A stretch of 11,485 nucleotides of DNA from the NCBI GenBank assembly GCA_030152105.1, contig JASLIH010000421.1, forward strand, positions 1 to 11,485, written 5' to 3'. Numbering within the stretch: the first letter of the stretch is position 1; every line of letters begins with the position of its first letter. The notes beneath the pieces were generated by a model. It did not search any database and was not told where the DNA came from. It saw only the letters and a program-made list of their open reading frames with translations. Origin of the DNA: Actinomycetes bacterium. Its GTDB lineage: Bacteria; Actinomycetota; CALGFH01. Shown piece after piece: positions 6,978 to 11,485 of the stretch. The translations under genes were made by a program, and so were the position numbers.

Positions 6978-8090
6978 TCAGGCGAACAGGTGCGCGCCCA
7001 GCCGGCGCAGTCCCGGCAGGTCATGGACGTCGTCGTTCAGCAACGGGACCTGGACGACGCCGAGGTTGGGGACCCGGTCCAGCAGCTCGCGGACGCGGCG
7101 CTGCTCGGCCGCGGCCAGGGCCTCCAGGCCGTCGTGCTGCTCCAGCAGGTCGGCCAGCAGGCGGCCGTCGGCCCCGGCGGCCCGTAGCCGCCCGCGGCCC
7201 GCCGCCGGCACGTAAGGGACCTGGCCGGCCTGGTGGATGCGGTTCACCACCAGGGCGCCGAGCGGCATCCGGTCGGCGGCCAGGCGCCCGGCGAAGTAGG
7301 CGGCCTCGCGCAGCGCCGCCCCGTCCGGCGTGGCCACCACCACGAACGCCGTGCTCGGGTGCTTGAGCTGGTCGTAGACCAGCCCGGCCCGCTCCTTGAA
7401 CCCGTCGTACATGCCCTCGAAGGCGGCGAAGAACTCGCCGACCTCGGCCAGCAGCTCCGACCCGGTGACCCGCCTGACCATCCTGGACATGGCCGTCGTG
7501 GCCAGGTTCAGCCCCCGCAGGTAGCTGCGCCCGATCCGCTGGGCGGGGGCGATCAGCAGCCGGAAGGCGCGCGCGTCGAGCAGCTCGTTGAGGTTGTCGG
7601 GGGCGTCGAGGAAGTCGAGCGCCGACCGGGTCGGCGGGGTGTCGACCACCAGCAGGTCGTAGCGCTGGGACTCGTGCAGCTCGTACAGCTTCTCCATGGC
7701 CATGTACTCCTGGGTCCCGGCCAGGGTCGAGGACAGCCGCTGGTAGAACCGGTTGGCCAGGATGCGGTCGGCCTGCTCGGCGTCCCGGGCGTAGCGCTCG
7801 ATCACCTCGTCGAAGGTCCGCCGCATGTCCAGCATCATCGCGTCAAGGCTCCCCGGCCCTCGCGCCGGCAGCCCCACGGCCTTGACCGGGTGGGGCTCGT
7901 TGGAGAGCAGGTCGAGCCCGAGCGCCTGGGCCAGCCGCCGCGCCGGGTCGATGGTGAGCACGCAGGTCCGCCGCCCGTTCTCGGCCGCCCACAGGGCGAC
8001 CGCGGCCGCGGTCGAGGTCTTGCCCACCCCGCCCGACCCGCAGCACACCACGATCCGCGCCGTCCGGGCCAGCTCCGCCAGGGGGGTCAC
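6978..8090 (-). CDS. Get3/ArsA-family ATPase, second of pair (Rv3680-like)
   Basis: A 370-residue P-loop ATPase of the SIMIBI class related to ArsA and Get3, probably working with the gene upstream as a heteromeric complex. The P-loop is CGSGGVGKTS (17-26). The signature lysine of the deviant Walker A motif (KGGxGK[TS]) is replaced by S19, while K24 remains. LTIDPARRLAQALG (45-58) and VVDTPPTRSALDFLDAP (148 onward; D150) match the Get3 switch regions. Length is near that recalled for Rv3680 (about 386). It starts with GTG at 8090, overlapping the preceding stop codon in GTGA, a standard sign of translational coupling. There are no arsenic-resistance genes nearby and no obvious arsenic-binding cysteine set, so an arsenite-pump role is unlikely. 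Targeting or chaperoning of membrane proteins is the better guess, by homology only. Confidence 0.9.
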   Translation of the reverse strand: MTPLAELARTARIVVCCGSGGVGKTSTAAAVALWAAENGRRTCVLTIDPARRLAQALGLDLLSNEPHPVKAVGLPARGPGSLDAMMLDMRRTFDEVIERYARDAEQADRILANRFYQRLSSTLAGTQEYMAMEKLYELHESQRYDLLVVDTPPTRSALDFLDAPDNLNELLDARAFRLLIAPAQRIGRSYLRGLNLATTAMSRMVRRVTGSELLAEVGEFFAAFEGMYDGFKERAGLVYDQLKHPSTAFVVVATPDGAALREAAYFAGRLAADRMPLGALVVNRIHQAGQVPYVPAAGRGRLRAAGADGRLLADLLEQHDGLEALAAAEQRRVRELLDRVPNLGVVQVPLLNDDVHDLPGLRRLGAHLFA

Positions 8091-9094
8091 GCCGCGACCA
8101 GGTGGCCGGCCAGGGCGCGGACCTCGTCCGGACCGGTGGCCCCGTCGGCCAGGGACGGAAGCTGGACCAGGGGCAGCCCGTCCAGCCCGGCCCGCAGCTC
8201 CTTGAGCAGGCGGCGCTCGCGGGTCACCTGGCGCTGGCGGTCCCTGGCCTCGGAGACCAGCGTCGCCAGGGCCGCCCGGTCCAGCTCGGCCCCGGCCGCC
8301 GCCGCGGCCGCGGCCAGCGACGCCGGGTCCCTGGCCAGGCCGGCCAGCCGCCCGGCGCGCCCGCCCAGCCGGTCCCTGGCCACCCGGTTGGCGACCACCC
8401 CGGCCACCGGCAGCCCGGCCTCCCGGAGCGCCGCGACCCCCTCCAGGGTCTCGGTCACCGGCAGCTCCTCGGGCAGGCAGGTGAGCAGCACGGCCGTCCG
8501 GGCCGGGTCGTCGAGCAGGTCCCTGACCCGGTCGGCCTGGTGCCGGATCGGCCCGACCCGAGCCAGCTCGGCCACCGTCTCGGGCGCCCGCAGGAACGGC
8601 ACCACCCGCCCGGTCGGCGGCGCGTCCAGCACGACCAGGTCATAGGCCCCCGACCCACCGGGGAGGGAGTGCCCCCCTCCCCGGACCCCTCCCGACCCGG
8701 GCCGCGCCTCCCGGGTCGCGGCCTCCCACACCTTGCCGACCAGCAGCACGTCTCCCAGCCCGGGCGCGGCCGCGGTGATGAACCGGTTGAGGTGCGCCCA
8801 GGTCAGCAGCCGGGCCAGCGGGGCGAACCCGTACCGGTCCAGGTACTCCCGCAGGGACTCGTCGGGGTCGACGGCCAGCGCGTGCACGCCCTCGGCGACC
8901 GGCGCCTCCCGGTGGTCGAGGGCGTCGCGCCCGAACAGCCCGGCCAGCCCCTGGCGCCCCTCGACCTCGGCGACCAGCACCCGTCGTCCCCGCCCGGCGG
9001 CCGCCACGGCGAGCCCGGCCGCGACCGTCGTCTTCCCGGTCCCGCCCTTGCCCGTGACGACCAGCAGCCGAGCCTGTTCCAGCACCTCCAGCAT
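8087..9094 (-). CDS. Get3/ArsA-family ATPase, first of pair (Rv3679-like), with small in-frame insertion
   Basis: A 335-residue P-loop ATPase with the complete deviant Walker A motif, GKGGTGKTT (15-23; signature K16, catalytic-loop K21), then VLVAEVEGRQGLAGLFG (39-55) and LVVLDAPPTGR (153-163; D157), the Get3-type switch II. It is probably the catalytically intact partner of the downstream ATPase, whose signature lysine is lost. Length is close to that recalled for Rv3679 (about 340). ATG 9094 puts the P-loop at the expected distance from the N-terminus. A clear ribosome site is lacking, and a TANNNT element 9-14 bases upstream suggests a very short leader. Residues 133-146 are a Gly-rich stretch encoded by a palindromic 42-base insertion between repeated GSG codons, just before switch II. 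It keeps the frame and sits in a likely surface loop, so the protein is probably functional. Confidence 0.9.
   Translation of the reverse strand: MLEVLEQARLLVVTGKGGTGKTTVAAGLAVAAAGRGRRVLVAEVEGRQGLAGLFGRDALDHREAPVAEGVHALAVDPDESLREYLDRYGFAPLARLLTWAHLNRFITAAAPGLGDVLLVGKVWEAATREARPGSGGVRGGGHSLPGGSGAYDLVVLDAPPTGRVVPFLRAPETVAELARVGPIRHQADRVRDLLDDPARTAVLLTCLPEELPVTETLEGVAALREAGLPVAGVVANRVARDRLGGRAGRLAGLARDPASLAAAAAAAGAELDRAALATLVSEARDRQRQVTRERRLLKELRAGLDGLPLVQLPSLADGATGPDEVRALAGHLVAA
8649..8698. repeat. 42-bp in-frame palindromic insertion flanked by 8-bp direct repeats
   Basis: CCCGACCC occurs at 8649-8656 and again at 8691-8698, exactly 42 bases apart. Between the copies is a perfect 10-bp inverted repeat, CCGGGGAGGG (8658-8667) and CCCTCCCCGG (8675-8684), with a 7-base loop. 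Removing one repeat plus the interior deletes exactly 14 codons and rejoins GSG to AYD in the ATPase. The structure resembles a very small MITE-like element with a target duplication. GC-rich low-complexity sequence makes such repeats easier by chance, so the mobile origin is an inference. I see no second copy in this window. Confidence 0.5.
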
Positions 9095-9102
9095 GGTCCG
9101 CC

Positions 9103-9108
9103 ATCCTA
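9103..9108 (-). promoter_or_regulatory. Candidate -10 (TAGGAT) for the Get3-like ATPase operon
   Basis: TAGGAT on the minus strand fits the TANNNT pattern and lies 9-14 bases before the ATG at 9094, predicting a start of transcription 2-3 bases before the start codon. No Shine-Dalgarno or convincing -35 is seen. It is in the 48-base divergent gap shared with the NfeD-type gene, for which I find no clear promoter hexamers. Confidence 0.35.
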
Positions 9109-9142
9109 GCCGCCCTGGCGCGGGGCGGGGTGGGCGGGAACA

Positions 9143-10462
9143 ATGGGGGCGATGCGACGAGCCGCCTCCCTCCTCTGCCTCCTTGGTGTGTTGCTGGGCA
9201 CCCTGGGGCTGCTGCCCGCCCATGCCCAGGCTGGCGGGCCGGTCGTCGAGGTGTTCGAGGCCTCCGGGGTGCTGGACGCCAGCGTGCTCGGGGCGCTGCG
9301 GCGCGACCTGGCCGGGGCCGAGCGGCGGGGGGCGCGGGTCTTCCTGATCCAGGTCTCCAGCTTCGGGGGCCTCGGGGTCGACCCGGCCGAGGTCCGGCGG
9401 ACGGTCGCCGACGCCGGGGTGCCGGTGGCGGTGTGGGTCGGGCCGCGGTCGGCCGAGGCCGCCGGGGCGGCCACGTTCCTGCTCGCCGGGGCCGACGTCG
9501 TCGGGGTGGCCCGCGACGCCCGGATCGGGCCGGCCCTCCCGGCCGAGCTGGGCCGGGGCCGCGACCCGGCCGCCGAGGCGGCGCTGTTCGCCGCCTCCGG
9601 CCTGCCGGCGGCGGTCGGGCGGTCCCGGATCTCGGGGGCGGCCGCCGAGGCGGCCGGGCTGGCCGACTACCAGGCCGAGTCCCTGCCCGACGCGGTCCGG
9701 CGGCTCGACGGGCAGGCGGTCGACGGCCGGCCGCTCGAGGTGACCGGCTTCCAGGTCCGGTTCCTGTCCCGCTCCCTGCTCGACCGCGTCCGCCACGGCC
9801 TGGCCAACCCGACCCTGGCCTACCTGCTGCTGCTGGCCGCGGCCGCCTGCCTGTCCTTCGAGTGGTTCCAGCCCGGGTTCGGGGTCGCCGGGGGGGCCGG
9901 GCTGGCCTGTCTCCTGCTGGCCGTGTTCGCGCTGCTCGTCCTGCCCACCAACTGGCTGGCCCTGGCGCTCCTGCTGGCCGGCCAGGCCCTGTTCACGGTG
10001 GACGCCGCCATGGGCGGCCTCGGCCTGGCCACCGCCGGCGCGGCCGGGCTGACCGCCGCCGGGTCCTGGTGGCTGTTCGCCAGCCCGTCGCCGCTGCTGC
10101 GGGTCGACGGCCGCCTGGCCGTCCTCGGGGTGCTGTGGTCGCTGGCCTGGTTCGTGGTCGTCCTGACCGTCATCCTCCGCTCCCAGCGCCAGGCCCCGAT
10201 GGGCACCGAGGCCCTGGTCGGCTCCCGCGGGGTGGTGCGCAGCGTGCTCAACCCGGGCGGCATCGTGGTCGTCGACGGGGCCATGTGGCGGGCCCGGCTG
10301 GCCACCGGCGAGGGCAGCCTCGGCACCGGCCAGCGCATCCGGGTCGGGTCGGTGGCCGAGGGCATCCTCCAGGTCGAGCCCGAGGACCCGGCCGCCGTCC
10401 GCCCCTCGCGCCGCCGCGGCCGGCGGGCCGTCCCCATGGCCGAGCCGGCCGGCCGGGAGTAG
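9143..10462 (+). CDS. NfeD-family membrane protein with degenerate ClpP-like protease domain
   Basis: A 439-residue protein with the long NfeD (NfeD1b/PH1510-like) layout: signal peptide (about 5-30, ending AHAQA), a ClpP/SppA-like domain (about 33-200), a membrane domain with several helices (about 222-345), a soluble NfeD OB-fold (GTEALVGSRGVVRSV onward, with WRARL and GILQVEP) and a basic tail. Active relatives use a serine in an A-S-A-G-T context and a downstream lysine. Ungapped alignment of P101-D118 (PRSAEAAGAATFLLAGAD) with that motif puts G108 at the serine. The whole protein contains no lysine, so the dyad is absent. It is therefore likely a pseudoprotease acting as a membrane scaffold, often a partner of SPFH/stomatin proteins. 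ATG 9143 follows a GGGCGGG-type ribosome site; ATG 9152 (M4) is an alternative. The next gene starts 6 bases after its stop. Confidence 0.88.
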   Translation: MGAMRRAASLLCLLGVLLGTLGLLPAHAQAGGPVVEVFEASGVLDASVLGALRRDLAGAERRGARVFLIQVSSFGGLGVDPAEVRRTVADAGVPVAVWVGPRSAEAAGAATFLLAGADVVGVARDARIGPALPAELGRGRDPAAEAALFAASGLPAAVGRSRISGAAAEAAGLADYQAESLPDAVRRLDGQAVDGRPLEVTGFQVRFLSRSLLDRVRHGLANPTLAYLLLLAAAACLSFEWFQPGFGVAGGAGLACLLLAVFALLVLPTNWLALALLLAGQALFTVDAAMGGLGLATAGAAGLTAAGSWWLFASPSPLLRVDGRLAVLGVLWSLAWFVVVLTVILRSQRQAPMGTEALVGSRGVVRSVLNPGGIVVVDGAMWRARLATGEGSLGTGQRIRVGSVAEGILQVEPEDPAAVRPSRRRGRRAVPMAEPAGRE

Positions 10463-10468
10463 GCCGAG

Positions 10469-11410
10469 GTGAGCACGCCCGAGGGCACCCGGGAGCGTCC
10501 AGGCGACGCCGGCACCGGCCGGCCCGACGTCCCCGACCGCCGCCTGGTGGCCGCCCAGCTGGTCGCCGGGCTGGCCCTGTGCGGCGTTGGCTGGGGGGTC
10601 AGCCTGGCCGGCGTCGAGCCGTTCCGCACCCACTGGTTCGACCTGGTCTGGACCGGCTTCATCCTGGCCGCCGACGCGGTCGTGTGGGCCAGGGCCGGCC
10701 ACTCCCTCATCCACGGCGGCGGCTGGCGGCTGGCGGCCATGTTCGCCCTGAGCGCCCCGTTCTGGTGGGCCTTCGAGGTCGCCAACTGGCGGCTGGAGAA
10801 CTGGAGCTATGTCGGCGAGCACGTCGTCGCCGGCCCGGCCCTGATGACGCTGAAGACCCTGTCGTTCCTGTTCGTGCTGCCGGCGCTGGCCGAGTCCCGC
10901 GACCTGCTCCGGTCCTTCGTGCGGTTCCCGCACCCGCCGGCCGTCCCACTGCCGTCCTGGACCGCCACCGCCCTGGTCGTGGTCGGCCTGGTCTGCGTGC
11001 CGCTGCTCTACCTGTTCCCGGACCAGACGTTCCCGCTGGTCTGGCTGGCCCCCCTGGCCGTCCTGGACGCGGTCGCCGAGCTGCGCGGCCGGCCGAGCAT
11101 CATCGGCCTGGTCCGCCAGGGCCGGGCCGGGCCGGTGGTGCTGCTGGCCGTGGCCGGCCTGGGCACCGGGGTCCTGTGGGAGCTGTGGAACTGGGGGGCG
11201 CTGCCCTTCTGGCAGTACCACATCCCCTATTTCGGCGGCTTCCAGGTGTTCGAGATGCCGATCCTCGGCTACCTCGGCTACCCGCCGTTCATCCTGGCCG
11301 CGGACGCGTTCTGGCGCCTGTTCAGCGGGGGGGCCGGCGGCCTCACCGAGGGCCCGGTCACCGATCTCGGCCGGGAGGGGTCTGGCCGTCCACATCCTGT
11401 GACAAACTAA
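10469..11410 (+). CDS. Unrecognised polytopic membrane protein, about eight helices
   Basis: A 313-residue membrane protein I cannot assign to a named family. A hydrophilic N-terminus (about 25 residues) precedes roughly eight hydrophobic segments, near 27-45, 55-73, 82-100, 112-135, 160-185, 188-205, 220-245 and 265-285; the tail after about 290 is soluble. Two aromatic, acidic motifs stand out: FWWAFEVANWRLENWSY in the first half, and LWELWNWGALPFWQYHIPYF followed by FEMPILGYLGYPPF in the second. I recall the second motif in other uncharacterised bacterial membrane proteins. The repeated E/N/W pattern suggests duplication of a four-helix unit. The GTG at 10469 is 6 bases after the NfeD stop, with a GGGAG ribosome site inside the end of that gene, so it is co-transcribed and probably translationally coupled. 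The NfeD link suggests a membrane-organisation role, which is inference. Confidence 0.8.
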   Translation: MSTPEGTRERPGDAGTGRPDVPDRRLVAAQLVAGLALCGVGWGVSLAGVEPFRTHWFDLVWTGFILAADAVVWARAGHSLIHGGGWRLAAMFALSAPFWWAFEVANWRLENWSYVGEHVVAGPALMTLKTLSFLFVLPALAESRDLLRSFVRFPHPPAVPLPSWTATALVVVGLVCVPLLYLFPDQTFPLVWLAPLAVLDAVAELRGRPSIIGLVRQGRAGPVVLLAVAGLGTGVLWELWNWGALPFWQYHIPYFGGFQVFEMPILGYLGYPPFILAADAFWRLFSGGAGGLTEGPVTDLGREGSGRPHPVTN

Positions 11411-11416
11411 GCACAG
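11395..11416 (+). promoter_or_regulatory. Weak promoter/operator candidate before the last gene
   Basis: The sequence around the preceding stop is unusually AT-rich for this window. GTGACA (5 of 6 to TTGACA) lies near 11400-11405, and CTGTG (11397-11401) forms an inverted repeat with CACAG (11412-11416), spacer 10. The hexamer 17 bases after GTGACA is TGGAAC, a poor -10. It could be a promoter or operator for the gene at 11456, but the match is weak. Confidence 0.25.
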
Positions 11417-11455
11417 CATTCTGGAACCGGACGAGCTGGACGGGAGGGACGCCCC

Positions 11456-11485
11456 ATGAGCACCTGGGTGGTCGTCCTGATCGTG
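11456..11485 (+). CDS. Start of a membrane protein gene, cut by the window (LemA- or SPFH-like?)
   Basis: Only ten codons are present: ATG at 11456 giving MSTWVVVLIV, in frame to the window edge. A good ribosome site (GGGAGGG, starting 15 bases upstream of the ATG) and the AT-rich upstream stretch support a real start. A very short N-terminus followed at once by a hydrophobic run fits proteins that begin with a membrane anchor. Given the NfeD gene upstream, an SPFH/stomatin-like protein is plausible. LemA proteins start in a similar way, and ten residues cannot decide between them. Confidence 0.6.
   Translation, partial: MSTWVVVLIV

Noticed and set aside
8649..8698. Intergenic terminator reading of the palindrome
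   Set aside because: It lies in the middle of an ATPase gene whose frame and motifs continue on both sides, so a transcription terminator here would abolish the gene.
6978..9094. Arsenite efflux (ArsA) assignment for the ATPase pair
   Set aside because: There is no arsB, arsR or arsD nearby and no evident arsenic-binding cysteine cluster. Context and pairing match the Rv3679/Rv3680 Get3-like proteins.
9095..11419. Upstream extension of the first ATPase frame to a 1110-residue protein
   Set aside because: The added part is antisense to the NfeD and membrane-protein genes and has no recognisable domain. The P-loop is properly placed from the ATG at 9094.

Overview
The window is very GC-rich (about 70% or more by eye) and densely coded, with third positions almost always G or C. 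Gene content and order suggest an actinobacterium (Actinomycetota), possibly a little-studied lineage. The core is a Get3/ArsA-like ATPase pair, a class A penicillin-binding protein with PASTA domains, a YqeY-domain protein and a membrane-anchored metallophosphoesterase. I recall this set as the conserved neighbourhood of mycobacterial Rv3679-Rv3683 and the Streptomyces wblA region. I see no transposase, integrase, CRISPR array, tRNA or rRNA. This is mostly chromosomal core with a few unusual details, not an obvious accessory island.

Layout. Positions 1-1095 (minus) hold the first 365 codons of an APC-superfamily transporter that closely resembles the KimA potassium importers. A 225-bp gap follows, containing a hairpin cluster at 1261-1312. 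The BrkB/YihY membrane protein (1321-2244, minus) and the metallophosphoesterase (2279-3175, minus) look like one operon read leftward. A 61-bp divergent promoter region separates them from yqeY (3237-3680, plus). yqeY meets the bifunctional penicillin-binding protein (3677-6103, minus) tail to tail, and both stop codons lie in one CTAG. Nineteen bases separate that gene's start from a divergent MscS-type channel gene (6123-6971, plus). The channel gene ends 6 bases before the stop of a two-gene ATPase operon (9094 down to 6978, minus), whose genes overlap by GTGA. A 48-bp divergent region leads to an NfeD-type membrane protein (9143-10462, plus), an unrecognised eight-helix membrane protein (10469-11410, plus), and the first ten codons of another membrane protein (11456 onward).

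How they may work together. Most genes concern the envelope and turgor: potassium uptake, mechanosensitive release, peptidoglycan synthesis, and membrane-protein targeting or quality control. The actinobacterial cluster usually has a WhiB-type regulator (whiB4/wblA) between the ATPases and the penicillin-binding protein. Here that slot holds the MscS gene instead.

The points most worth checking are: (1) a 42-bp, frame-preserving, palindromic, G-quadruplex-prone insertion in the first ATPase gene, flanked by 8-bp direct repeats; (2) an NfeD protein with neither the catalytic serine nor any lysine, so probably a pseudoprotease; (3) potassium-binding-type residues in the transporter; (4) the WhiB-to-MscS replacement; and (5) an internal repeat in the unrecognised membrane protein.
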